Source of the DNA: a virus
Virus record (IMG/VR): IMGVR_UViG_3300029915_001170
Coordinates: 35,641-99,640 of that record
DNA length: 64,000 nucleotides
Strand: one strand, 5' to 3'
This document shows positions 49,549-56,659 of the stretch, in pieces; the stretch's first letter is position 1, and every line of letters begins with the position of its first letter. Below the pieces are notes generated by a model that saw only the letters and a list, made by a program, of their open reading frames with translations, did not search any database and was not told where the DNA came from. The position numbers were made by a program, and so were the translations under genes.

Positions 49549-49837
49549 TAGCAGCGTGTCTATCTTCGCACCAGCAATATTCATCCTGATCAATAAGTAC
49601 CTTGCATTGCTCATAATGATTATGGCCGCAATCAGGACATTTTGATGAAGATATCTTCTCCTGTGACTCTGTACAAGCGGCGCATCTAATAATTCGTTTA
49701 TTGATTATCTCGTGACCAGGTACTATATCTAGTATCGTTTCGAATATATTACATACATCGATAATTCTCCACTTACAATTACCGCAATGAATATTATCGC
49801 TATCCGGAGTAATCGTTATCATGTGATCAAAATTCAT
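49535..49837 (-). CDS. Multi-zinc-ribbon protein
   Basis: 100 residues with five Cys pairs or near pairs: IHCGNCKW, IRCAACTE, SKCPDCGHNHYEQC and YCWCED. At least two zinc ribbons are likely. The 3' end runs into the tRNA-Thr. Function unknown; nucleic-acid binding is plausible. Confidence 0.65.
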   Translation of the reverse strand: MNFDHMITITPDSDNIHCGNCKWRIIDVCNIFETILDIVPGHEIINKRIIRCAACTESQEKISSSKCPDCGHNHYEQCKVLIDQDEYCWCEDRHAASRNS

Positions 49838-49848
49838 ATTTTTCCTTT

Positions 49849-50514
49849 CTACTCCAAAGGTAAATTATTTTCTTCCCGAGCTTTACGTATTTTAAATGAC
49901 GGCCAAATATTAATTTGATCATCCGTAGATTCCGATAAAATATATCGATAATTCTGATAATTACGATCTTTGCCGAAGAATGATTTTAATTCGTCTTCCG
50001 TTTCGCATCGAGTAAAACTTGCGCCGGGTTTGGTTCGATCATACACAGAAACTACATGGCCATCCGAAAATAATCTGTGCCAAATCTTAAAACCGGATGT
50101 ACTAAGAGTTTTATCACTTACGACTAAATTTTTTGCAGAGCCGGTTAAATTTTTCAAATCTTTTAAAATGGCAATATACAGGTCACTTGCATACGGGGCA
50201 CCAGACGCCTCAGGATTTTTTCCGGTCATTAACACCGCGACATTTCTTGAGGTCTTTTCTAATGATGTTCCTACCCAGAATATTCCATTTTTTTCATACC
50301 AGTAATAGACCTCTCTATCGAAATCCATCCTGTATAAATCGGCACCTATCTTTTTAACTGATTGCGGCCGAGCTTTTCGTAAATCATTAATATCGTTTTT
50401 AACGGTTGGCCAGGCGGCGAATTCCATCTGTTCTGGCTCTTCATAAAGCCAGGATTCATTGAAAGAGAGCCTATCGTCAATATCAGATTCAGCTAAAATA
50501 TCTTGTATTTTCAT
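49849..50514 (-). CDS. GFKIW-family paralog 1 with CTS-like N-terminus
   Basis: 221 residues from the internal ATG at 50514 (MKIQDILAESD). The N-terminus fits the T4 capsid-targeting plan with an ILAE/S cleavage site. The body has FNESWLYEEPEQMEFAAWP, YYWYEKNGIFWVGTSLEK, APYASDLYIAILKDL, SDKTLSTSGFKIWHRLFSDG and ends REENNLPLE. It is most similar to the gene at 51701. Function unknown; a GNAT-like fold is one guess. Confidence 0.72.
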   Translation of the reverse strand: MKIQDILAESDIDDRLSFNESWLYEEPEQMEFAAWPTVKNDINDLRKARPQSVKKIGADLYRMDFDREVYYWYEKNGIFWVGTSLEKTSRNVAVLMTGKNPEASGAPYASDLYIAILKDLKNLTGSAKNLVVSDKTLSTSGFKIWHRLFSDGHVVSVYDRTKPGASFTRCETEDELKSFFGKDRNYQNYRYILSESTDDQINIWPSFKIRKAREENNLPLE

Positions 50515-50571
50515 CTTTCCGACCACTAATCCAATTTTTATCTTCATTAATTTTCATATTTTTTCTTAAAT

Positions 50572-50647
50572 TGGTGCTCCCCACGGGATTTGAACCCGTA
50601 TACTCGGTTTAGAAGACCGAGGCCCTATCCGGTTGGACGAAAGGAGC
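50572..50647 (-). tRNA. tRNA-Arg (TCT)
   Basis: Acceptor GCTCCTT/GGGGAGC with two G-T pairs, loop CTTCTAA (TCT), T arm ACGGG/CCCGT, A73 and CCA encoded. A decayed copy lies at 53057. Confidence 0.82.
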
Positions 50648-50655
50648 AAAAACTT

Positions 50656-50729
50656 TGGAGCCGATGACAGTACTTGAAACTGCATTACCCGATTACGAAA
50701 CGGGTTTTCTACCTTTGAAATACATCGGC
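50656..50729 (-). tRNA. tRNA-Thr (CGT), copy 1
   Basis: Acceptor GCCGATG/CATCGGC, loop TTCGTAA (CGT), T arm GCAGT/ACTGT, U73 and CCA encoded. A second intact copy lies at 53141. Confidence 0.8.
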
Positions 50730-50737
50730 AAAAACTA

Positions 50738-50908
50738 TTTGCATTGACGGGTTAATTATCAACCGCTAAGTTGACCTCTCACCGCTATTCAGTTGCTCTC
50801 AAAGAGCATCCCATTATATTGCCGTGATCGCAACATAATATCGACTGATTTAAGACCACATCACCTGCGTAATCTCTCGTGTCCGCTCCACGATGCAATG
50901 CAAATTTT
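50738..50908 (-). ncRNA. Hairpin-rich noncoding element, copy 1
   Basis: Closed by TTTGCATTG/CAATGCAAA at its ends (50738-50747 region and 50896-50904). Inside are GCTCT-TTG-AGAGC, ATTAT..TTGC/GCAA..ATAAT, CGTG/CACG and CAAC/GTTG hairpins. No frame is supported. The ends recur at 53222-53305 with compensating changes. It follows tRNA-Thr(CGT) in both places, so a processed structured RNA on the minus strand is likely. Confidence 0.55.
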
Positions 50909-51118
50909 TGAGCCCCCGAAAAGATTTGAACCTTTTCCATCCTGAACCGACGAGTTACGGGGCAAAACTTATCCTGGACTTACGGTGGAGAATGATAGTA
51001 GCATCAACCATCAAGAAGGAGAGCAGCATCCTAGTTCTTATGCGCATTATCACCTAGGCCCTCGCTCTTAGTGCGACCTCTTCCCGCTATAGCTGCGGTT
51101 CTCTCCCGTAAATCCACG
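50909..51118 (-). other. Structured region with a tRNA 3'-half-like segment
   Basis: Minus strand 50912-50940 reads like a T arm and acceptor end (AAAGG TTCAAAT CTTTT CGGGGGC) but no matching 5' half (GCCCCCG) is found nearby. The rest shows CCGC/GCGG, CGC/GCG and CCTAG/CTAGG hairpins and no gene. It may belong to the same RNA as 50738-50908 or be tRNA debris. Confidence 0.4.
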
Positions 51119-51121
51119 ATA

Positions 51122-51373
51122 TTAAAATCTTATAATCTTATATCGTTTTTTTGAATGAATATTATTATAGGCCCATTTTTCAAAACGCTTCGTCGCAGAA
51201 ATTATTTCCGGAGTTGTAAAATCCGGGGTAAAACCTGCGAGTAGTTCGCCTATAGGTTTATAAATCTTTCTCATGCGATTGATTAAATTTATTTTTACAG
51301 CTTTTGGCAATTTTTTATATTGCGTCAAAATACATACCGATACGCTTTCGATTTCGTTTAATCTAATTGGCAT
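51122..51373 (-). CDS. Small basic protein, unknown
   Basis: 83 residues, basic (QYKKLPKAVKINLINRMRKI...SKKRYKIIRF), helical. Isolated between structured RNA and a pseudogene. Unknown. Confidence 0.6.
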   Translation of the reverse strand: MPIRLNEIESVSVCILTQYKKLPKAVKINLINRMRKIYKPIGELLAGFTPDFTTPEIISATKRFEKWAYNNIHSKKRYKIIRF

Positions 51374-51426
51374 TCTAATATCCTATAAATTCTTCAATCT
51401 TCTGTTCCCAATGGTGATTTCTCTCA

Positions 51427-51612
51427 AAATTTTCGTATTCCGAAATTACTAATCACTTCGACTAGCATAAAATTTGACTCACACAGAACATACTGATAAT
51501 CTTAATATTTATGATCGGCGTGAAAATATTTCTTCATATCATTTAGTGTTGGAAATTTAGCGAACGATGAACCAGGAGCGGTTTTATCATTTAACCCAAC
51601 TTTATGACCGGA
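51427..51612 (-). pseudogene. Decayed fragment of the GFKIW family
   Basis: Minus strand reads ISGHKVGLNDKTAPGSSFAK, FPTLNDMKKYFHADHKY, then a TAA, then DYQYVLCES and FGIRKF. This matches the C-terminal half of the paralogs (GHKISLYDKNNPGQTF, KKYFGVGKNYQDYQYVLSES). The 5' half is missing; the ψtRNA-Arg directly precedes it. Confidence 0.75.
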
Positions 51613-51620
51613 TATATAAT

Positions 51621-51696
51621 TGGTAATCCCGAGCAAATTTGAATCGTTATTTCTAGCTTAGGAGGCAAGTGCCCTATCCAGTTGGACGACGGGAGC
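51621..51696 (-). pseudogene. Chimeric pseudo-tRNA-Arg (CCT)
   Basis: Bases 51637-51697 equal tRNA-Arg(CCT) at 49392, while 51613-51644 equal the 3' end of tRNA-Arg(ACG) at 53464. The acceptor arms therefore no longer match well (GCTCCCG against CGGGATT) and the T stem has a mismatch. A recombination product, probably inactive. Confidence 0.75.
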
Positions 51697-51700
51697 AATA

Positions 51701-52381
51701 TTAATCTAATGGTAAATTATTTTCTTCTCTAGCTTTACGAATTTTAAATGATGGCCAAATATTTATCTGGTCGTCCGGCGTCTCTGATAAAATATATCGA
51801 TAGTTTTGATAATTTCGATCCTTACCGAAAAAAGATTTTAATTCATTTTCTGTTTCACACCGAGTAAAACTTTCTCCAGGTTTTGTTCTATCATATACCG
51901 AAACAACATGTCCATCGGAAAATAATCTATGCCATATCTTAAAACCGGATGCACTCAATGTTTTATCACTTACTACCAAATTCTTTGGCGATCCAGATAA
52001 ATTTTTTAAATCGTTTATGATTGCAAGATACAAATCGCTGGCATATGGACTTCCGGACGCATCGGGATTTTTTCCCGTCATTAAAACAGCAACATTTCTA
52101 GGTTTCTTTTCTAAAATCGATCCAATCCAAAGTATTCCATCTTTTTCATACCAATAATATACATCATTTTCAAAATCCATTTTATACAAATTGTTATTGA
52201 TTTTTTGCACGGCATTTGGCCGGGCTTTTTTAAGATCATTAATATCGTTTTTAACCGCCGGCCACGCTGCAAATTCCATCTGTCCTGGCTCTATGAAGAG
52301 CCAGGATTCGTTGAAGTCAATTCTTCCGTCAATTCCATCGCCCCAATTTTTATCTTCATTTATTAATTCATTGACCTTCAT
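51701..52381 (-). CDS. GFKIW-family paralog 2 with CTS-like N-terminus
   Basis: 226 residues. Starts MKVNELINEDK, again a capsid-targeting-like peptide. Very close to paralog 1 over the whole length (FNESWLFIEPGQMEFAAWP, SDKTLSASGFKIWHRLFSDG, REENNLPLD), indicating recent duplication. Stop lies five bases before the chimeric ψtRNA. Function unknown. Confidence 0.75.
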   Translation of the reverse strand: MKVNELINEDKNWGDGIDGRIDFNESWLFIEPGQMEFAAWPAVKNDINDLKKARPNAVQKINNNLYKMDFENDVYYWYEKDGILWIGSILEKKPRNVAVLMTGKNPDASGSPYASDLYLAIINDLKNLSGSPKNLVVSDKTLSASGFKIWHRLFSDGHVVSVYDRTKPGESFTRCETENELKSFFGKDRNYQNYRYILSETPDDQINIWPSFKIRKAREENNLPLD

Positions 52382-52394
52382 ACAGCTTTTTCAC

Positions 52395-53042
52395 CTAATC
52401 TAATGGTAAATTATTTTCCTCTCTCACTTTCCGTAGGCTAAAATATGAAAATGCTTCAGCAAAATTCTTAGCTGATTCAGATAACACATATTGATAATCT
52501 TGATAATTTTTACCAACACCAAAATATTTTTTCATTTCGTCGAATGATTTAAAATGTTTAAATGTCTGCCCCGGATTATTTTTATCGTAAAGACTAATTT
52601 TATGGCCCGTATCAAATAATTTTTCCCAAATTTTAAAACCGTCTTCACTTAATGTTTTATCGCTTCTTAAACAAATATTATGCATACAGTCTTTTAGAAT
52701 AGATAGATATAAATCACTTGAAAACGGTGGGACCCCGAATAAATTAGGATCTTTTCCAACCATTCTAACAATATAGGCATACTTTTGTTTTTCTAGTGTA
52801 ACCGCTAATACAATTTTATCATTCTTTTCTACCCAATAGTAAATGTTATTGGGTAATTCTAACTTTTTTAAATCCATATTCAATACAATAACATTTTCTG
52901 GATAAATTTTTATTATTTCCAACACAATATTTTTAATACCGGGCCATGAATTAAACTGCATTTTTTCGGGAGACTCGTATAAAAATGCCCTATTAAAACT
53001 CGTTCTATCTGATTCTTCATTGCATATATCATTAATTTTCAT
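52395..53042 (-). CDS. GFKIW-family paralog 3 with CTS-like N-terminus
   Basis: 215 residues from the ATG at 53042 (MKINDICNEES); a longer start at 53066 is less likely. More divergent than paralogs 1 and 2 but keeps SPEKMQFNSWPGIKN, IYYWVEKNDKIVLAVTLEK, SDKTLSEDGFKIWEKLFDTG and REENNLPLD. Lies upstream of paralog 2 in tandem. Confidence 0.74.
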   Translation of the reverse strand: MKINDICNEESDRTSFNRAFLYESPEKMQFNSWPGIKNIVLEIIKIYPENVIVLNMDLKKLELPNNIYYWVEKNDKIVLAVTLEKQKYAYIVRMVGKDPNLFGVPPFSSDLYLSILKDCMHNICLRSDKTLSEDGFKIWEKLFDTGHKISLYDKNNPGQTFKHFKSFDEMKKYFGVGKNYQDYQYVLSESAKNFAEAFSYFSLRKVREENNLPLD

Positions 53043-53056
53043 ATTTTTCCTTAAAT

Positions 53057-53132
53057 TGATGCTCACTGCGGGATATGACCACGCATACTTGGTTTCGAAA
53101 ATTGAGGCCCTATCCAGTTGGACAAACTGAGC
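53057..53132 (-). pseudogene. Decayed tRNA-Arg (TCG-like)
   Basis: Aligns throughout with tRNA-Arg(TCT) at 50572 but the anticodon stem has three mismatches, the T loop reads GTCATAT, an acceptor pair is lost and CCA has become TCA. Confidence 0.7.
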
Positions 53133-53140
53133 AAAAACTT

Positions 53141-53214
53141 TGGAGCCGATGGCAGAAATTGAATCCGCATCTCCCGATTACGAAACGGGCACTCTACCAT
53201 TGAGATACATCGGC
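53141..53214 (-). tRNA. tRNA-Thr (CGT), copy 2
   Basis: Acceptor GCCGATG/CATCGGC, D arm TCTC/GAGT, loop TTCGTAA (CGT), T arm GCGGA/TCTGC, U73 and CCA encoded. All arms are intact although the adjoining tRNA-Arg copy has decayed. Confidence 0.8.
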
Positions 53215-53221
53215 ATACTTA

Positions 53222-53305
53222 TTTTCACTGACAGGTTACTTACAAACCGCGTGAGTGCGTATATTATTGCTCAATCCCTCGCGTCTACTCTATGCTGCAA
53301 TGAAA
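53222..53305 (-). ncRNA. Hairpin-rich noncoding element, copy 2 (shortened)
   Basis: Both ends align with 50738-50908 (TTTCACTGACAGGTTACTTAC at one side, CTCGCGTCT..GCTGCAATGAAA at the other; each quoted in part), but about 85 internal bases are missing. The closing stem is kept by paired changes (CA/TG for GCA/TGC). Directly follows tRNA-Thr(CGT). Confidence 0.5.
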
Positions 53306-53307
53306 TT

Positions 53308-53445
53308 TTAAACTCTTCTTAAACTTTTTGCTAATTTTTTAGCTTCTTTTCCTAATCGATTTGTTAATTTTCGTCTTTGTTTTTCGGAAGGTTGTTTGGA
53401 TAAAAATGCTAAAATTGCTGCTTCCGTAATGGTAATGGTTGTCAT
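53308..53445 (-). CDS. 45-residue basic miniprotein
   Basis: MTTITITEAAILAFLSKQPS followed by a Lys/Arg-rich helix (EKQRRKLTNRLGKEAKKLAK). Clear ATG and stop; ribosome site weak. Probably binds nucleic acid. Confidence 0.52.
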   Translation of the reverse strand: MTTITITEAAILAFLSKQPSEKQRRKLTNRLGKEAKKLAKSLRRV

Positions 53446-53463
53446 ATTACTCCAGTATATAAT

Positions 53464-53539
53464 TGGTAATCCCGAGCAAATTTGAATTGCTATCTCAAGC
53501 TTCGTAGACTAGTGTCCTATCCATTTGGACGACGGGATC
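53464..53539 (-). tRNA. tRNA-Arg (ACG)
   Basis: Acceptor GATCCCG/CGGGATT, loop CTACGAA (ACG), T arm AGCAA/TTGCT, A73 and CCA encoded. Anticodon stem has one mismatch. Its 3' end is copied in the chimera at 51621. Confidence 0.75.
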
Positions 53540-53556
53540 GTAATTATTAATAAAAT

Positions 53557-53636
53557 TGGTGCGTTCGGAAGGACTCGAACCTTCGATCATTTCCGATTTG
53601 TAAGAACGGTGTCTTGGCCACTCGACGCACGAACGC
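53557..53636 (-). tRNA. tRNA-Val (TAC)
   Basis: Acceptor GCGTTCG/CGAACGC, D stem GTC/GAC, loop CTTACAA (TAC), eight-base variable region, T arm GAAGG/CCTTC, A73 and CCA encoded. Confidence 0.78.
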
Positions 53637-53656
53637 ACTGTGTAAATCTATATATT

Positions 53657-53806
53657 TTACGCATTAATCTTTCTATTTAGATCATTTATTATTTTTGATA
53701 ATTGCTTTCGTAACTGGCGGAGGCAAGTTTCTGGTTCCCATCCTCGGGCAATTAAGTCAAGATAATTATCTAATGCAATCGTGACTGGATCTATTGGTTT
53801 AAGCAT
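53657..53806 (-). CDS. 49-residue protein, unknown
   Basis: LKPIDPVTIALDNYLDLIAR followed by GWEPETCLRQLRKQLSKIIN. Helical; ribosome site GAGGAAA before the ATG. Unknown. Confidence 0.58.
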   Translation of the reverse strand: MLKPIDPVTIALDNYLDLIARGWEPETCLRQLRKQLSKIINDLNRKINA

Positions 53807-53996
53807 ATTTTCCTCGTATATGAACTACCGCATTTCAGTGTGCTACCACGTCAAAAGCAGCGGCTCCTTGGGCAATTTGCCACGGGACCTATTATTGTAA
53901 TACATATCTAGAAATTAATTTCCCAAAGAAACTTCAATTTTTAATGCAAATGAGTTCATTCGCTAATATTTATTCAAAATTCGGTGTTAGAATCAT
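53807..53996. other. Spacer without a supported gene
   Basis: Contains a tRNA-like scrap on the minus strand around 53840-53890 (GCTGC TTTTGAC GTGGT resembles a Gln anticodon arm) but no T arm or acceptor. Otherwise AT-rich. Confidence 0.35.
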
Positions 53997-54069
53997 TAGC
54001 CCCAGTAGGAGTCGAACCTACACTAAATTTCGTTCGAAGCGAAATTGACTATCCATTGCCGATGGGGCC
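53997..54069 (-). tRNA. tRNA-Arg (TCG)
   Basis: Acceptor GGCCCCA/TGGGGCT, anticodon stem TTTCG/CGAAA with loop CTTCGAA (TCG), T arm GTAGG/CCTAC. CCA is not encoded (ATG follows A73), unlike most tRNAs here. D stem is short. Confidence 0.65.
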
Positions 54070-54077
54070 TTATTAAT

Positions 54078-54111
54078 TATAAGATACTCTATCCAGTTGA
54101 GTTACAGGACC
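54078..54111 (-). pseudogene. 5' fragment of a tRNA
   Basis: GGTCCTG TA ACTCAACTGGATAGAGT reads as acceptor and D arm, then stops before an anticodon arm. It abuts tRNA-Arg(TCG), which probably replaced the rest. Confidence 0.55.
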
Positions 54112-54113
54112 AG

Positions 54114-54314
54114 TTAACTTGATATTTTATTAACAAACATTTTATCAATTTCTTCTTCTGCACTAGCCCATGCTTCCTTTTCATTTCGAACAACACGACT
54201 AATAAGCATATAATAAGGAGTGTCCAGAGTATCAATCGATAATGCACATTCATTTCGGCAAAATTTAATTAATTTTGGAAAAGGATAAATCGATAAAACT
54301 TTTTCTTGGTTCAT
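54114..54314 (-). CDS. YPxA family protein, copy 4
   Basis: 66 residues: EKVLSIYPFPKLIKF near the start, NEKEAWASAEEEIDKMFV at the end. Three bases separate its stop from a tRNA fragment. Confidence 0.66.
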   Translation of the reverse strand: MNQEKVLSIYPFPKLIKFCRNECALSIDTLDTPYYMLISRVVRNEKEAWASAEEEIDKMFVNKISS

Positions 54315-54319
54315 AATTT

Positions 54320-54394
54320 TGGTAGACCCTCAGAGAATCGAACTCTTGTATTTCCCTAATCGGGGGAATGTCCTAGCCACTGGACGAAGGGTCT
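54320..54394 (-). tRNA. tRNA-Ile (GAT)
   Basis: Acceptor AGACCCT/AGGGTCT, D arm GTCC/GGAC, anticodon arm TTCCC/GGGAA with loop CCGATTA (GAT), A73 and CCA encoded. Position 33 is C. One T-stem mismatch. Overlaps the next gene's stop by two bases. Confidence 0.72.
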
Positions 54395-55325
54395 ATAAAC
54401 CTTTCTTTTCATTCTGCTGCCGTTGTAACTTATTGGCAACAGCCGTTCTTTCTTCTTCACTTAACTGATCAACATCAATTCTTGCATCTAATAATTCTTT
54501 AATAAGTGAATCTACATCTTTATTTATGCGAGCTTTTTTCTTATGTTTAATCGGCGCATCAATAATTTTCGATGTATTGTGAAGATCAAATGCAAGTAGC
54601 ATAGATAATGCCAATGGATCAAAAACAATAACGAGTAAAATAATCATCCAACGTACGGCATGATCTAATAAATCCTGACTTGGGTTATCTCCATACATCA
54701 TTGCAGCAATATATTTAATTGGCCCTACATCAACGTTATTTTTCTGCAATTCTAATTTTAAAGGTGCTTCTTTTTGCTGTAACTGATCAATCTGTTTCTG
54801 TTTATCTTGCATATCAGAATTGATTTGCGCTCGTTCTTTTTGCTGGCCGTTTCGAACTGTTAGTGCCTTTGTTGCACCAGTTTCATTTGTGCTGCTCGAA
54901 ATTACTTGTGTTATTGCGGTATCTAATTGTTTAAGTGTGCCTTCATCGGATTGTTTTTCTGCTTGTAAGGTTGTAATTTGGCTATCGTAAATTCCAATAT
55001 TCGATTGAATTGCATCGCCAGTTAAACTTTGTGCTACGTGAGCCTTTGAAAGAAAACCAAAAATACCGATTGAGGTAATCGTCATTAAAATTATAATTGC
55101 GGCTGATAGATAAATTCTTAATAAGAATTTGGTTCGACCCCAATTTTCGTGAAGAAATAGTGTAAGAACTACCTTCGCAATTTCTAGTACCGTGCCCATT
55201 GTTATTACAGCAGTAAATGCTCCAGAAAAAATACTTGTTAAACCATTAATTGAATAAAAAGCTGCGGTACAACTTATCGATAATGCAGCCAAAAGGAGTG
55301 CATAATCTAAAAATTTGTTCTTCAA
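54393..55325 (-). CDS. Membrane protein with central coiled coil
   Basis: 310 residues. Three N-terminal membrane segments (about 8-28, 33-55, 70-92), a long coiled coil (about 105-195; SQITTLQAEKQSDEGTLKQL, DMQDKQKQIDQLQQKEAPLK), a fourth segment (about 225-248, MIILLVIVFDPLALSMLLAF) and a charged end. Similar proteins occur in many large phages. Inner-membrane location; role unknown, perhaps membrane remodelling or exclusion. Confidence 0.72.
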   Translation of the reverse strand: MKNKFLDYALLLAALSISCTAAFYSINGLTSIFSGAFTAVITMGTVLEIAKVVLTLFLHENWGRTKFLLRIYLSAAIIILMTITSIGIFGFLSKAHVAQSLTGDAIQSNIGIYDSQITTLQAEKQSDEGTLKQLDTAITQVISSSTNETGATKALTVRNGQQKERAQINSDMQDKQKQIDQLQQKEAPLKLELQKNNVDVGPIKYIAAMMYGDNPSQDLLDHAVRWMIILLVIVFDPLALSMLLAFDLHNTSKIIDAPIKHKKKARINKDVDSLIKELLDARIDVDQLSEEERTAVANKLQRQQNEKKGL

Positions 55326-55363
55326 ATCACTGTCCTATGATTTAATTATATTACAGATCTGCG

Positions 55364-55981
55364 CTACCACAGATCTTTCGAATTTAAAAAAGTGAACGCA
55401 GGTTTAATAATTGAAGGTGAATTCCACTTTTTAGTATTTTCTGAAATTTTTTGTAATCGATCCGCCGCACAATTATTTTCAATTAAAATTGCGGTTTTTG
55501 CATTATGCAACGTATTTGCACGAAGACTTATTTCGGCGTCCAAATGTTCTTTGGATAAATCGGAGAAATTAATTGGGTTGCCATTTTGATCTTTAAAAAT
55601 TAACCCTCGACCACCGTTCGTTAATAACTTTCCTAGCCATTTTAATCCGTCAGGCGTTAATTCCTCGGTATGTTGTATGATTAATTTAATTTTATGTGCG
55701 GTTAATGAAAATATAATTATAGAAATGAGGCCTTTAATTTGTGCGATATTTTCAATTCTTACCAATGGATAATAATCATCGATTGGTGAATCTAAAATAG
55801 TTACATATGCCTGCACCTCTTTATTTTCATCACAGATTAGATAAAAAATTTCATTACCGAATCGAAGCTGTAAAATATTTTTTCCATCTATAGAATCAAA
55901 AGGTATTGCTGCGGATATATCAACCGTATTCCAACTAATTGACGGAATTGCATCTGCATATAAAATTTCATTTATTTTCAT
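55364..55981 (-). CDS. Distant GFKIW-family member with CTS-like N-terminus
   Basis: 205 residues. Starts MKINEILYADA. Retains only ELTPDGLKWLGKLLTNGGRG and GNPINFSDLSKEHLD from the family pattern. Base composition very AT-rich. Function unknown. Confidence 0.65.
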   Translation of the reverse strand: MKINEILYADAIPSISWNTVDISAAIPFDSIDGKNILQLRFGNEIFYLICDENKEVQAYVTILDSPIDDYYPLVRIENIAQIKGLISIIIFSLTAHKIKLIIQHTEELTPDGLKWLGKLLTNGGRGLIFKDQNGNPINFSDLSKEHLDAEISLRANTLHNAKTAILIENNCAADRLQKISENTKKWNSPSIIKPAFTFLNSKDLW

Positions 55982-55984
55982 ACT

Positions 55985-56287
55985 CTATAGATATGTCTTT
56001 TCGTCTACTACGGTTAATACTCGTATCGATTCAATAGTATGGACGCCGTTGCTGTACGGACAGTATGAATTAAAATTCTCGATTTGATTTTCTGTTAGAA
56101 TGTCTTCATATGTTTCCCGCACAGTAGAATCTGACGATTGCCCGTGAGGCCAATCACCATCCTTATCTTTGATAGCCTTAAAAATCGGCTTTAATTTTTC
56201 CAGCACATCGGTAGTGATCTCTTTAATCGACATTATATAATCGGCATCATTTGTGTCTGCCTTAATTACCAACAGTAGTTTTTCCAA
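55985..56287 (-). CDS. Conserved large-phage protein, unknown
   Basis: 100 residues. EKLLLVIKADTNDADYIMSI and GDWPHGQSSDSTVRETYEDI are typical of a short family widespread in jumbo and T4-like phages. No known function. Confidence 0.7.
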   Translation of the reverse strand: MEKLLLVIKADTNDADYIMSIKEITTDVLEKLKPIFKAIKDKDGDWPHGQSSDSTVRETYEDILTENQIENFNSYCPYSNGVHTIESIRVLTVVDEKTYL

Positions 56288-56298
56288 AAACCCTTTCC

Positions 56299-56490
56299 TT
56301 ATTTTGCTAATCTTGCAAGTACCGCACGATCTATAATCTTAGCTGCATTAGCCCAGGCAGTTTCTTCTCGATAACAAAAGCTGCTAATTTTTCGATAGCC
56401 ATCCTGTATGTAACATCTACCATCTGCTCTAATCACTCGAGCCGTAGGATAAATCGACTTTACTTTTTTAATAGCTTCTTCTAGTATCAT
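56299..56490 (-). CDS. YPxA family protein, copy 5
   Basis: 63 residues: VKSIYPTARVIRADGRCYI and REETAWANAAKIIDRAVLAR. The shortest, clearest member of the family. Ends five bases before a tRNA-Glu in the opposite reading order. Confidence 0.68.
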   Translation of the reverse strand: MILEEAIKKVKSIYPTARVIRADGRCYIQDGYRKISSFCYREETAWANAAKIIDRAVLARLAK

Positions 56491-56495
56491 AATTT

Positions 56496-56570
56496 TGGTA
56501 GGGAATCGGAAAGTTGAATTCCGGTCTCATGATTGAGAATCATGCATCCTAACCACTGGACGAATTCCCC
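56496..56570 (-). tRNA. tRNA-Glu (CTC)
   Basis: Acceptor GGGGAAT/ATTCCCT, anticodon arm CATGA/TCATG with loop TTCTCAA (CTC), T arm CGGAA/TTCCG, A73 and CCA encoded. Confidence 0.82.
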
Positions 56571-56577
56571 ATAATTT

Positions 56578-56652
56578 TGGTAGGGCGTATCGAATTCGAA
56601 TCGATGCTCCGAGATTGAAGGTCTCGTAACCTAACCGCTAGTTGAACGCCCC
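56578..56652 (-). tRNA. tRNA-Glu (TTC)
   Basis: Acceptor GGGGCGT/ACGCCCT, anticodon arm CGAGA/TCTCG with loop CCTTCAA (TTC), T arm ATCGA/TCGAT, A73 and CCA encoded. Position 33 is C. Confidence 0.8.
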
Positions 56653-56659
56653 ATAATTT

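Noticed and set aside
50738-51118. tmRNA (ssrA), including permuted form
   Set aside because: There is a tRNA-like 3' end, but no GGGGC-type 5' partner, no recognisable tag reading frame and no CCA.
50738-51118. GOLLD or ROOL giant phage RNA
   Set aside because: Location near tRNAs fits, but the element is far too short and I cannot match their known domains.
53835-53895. Possible tRNA-Gln on the minus strand with an anticodon-arm-like TTTTGAC loop
   Set aside because: No T arm or matching acceptor strands; only the anticodon-arm resemblance remains.
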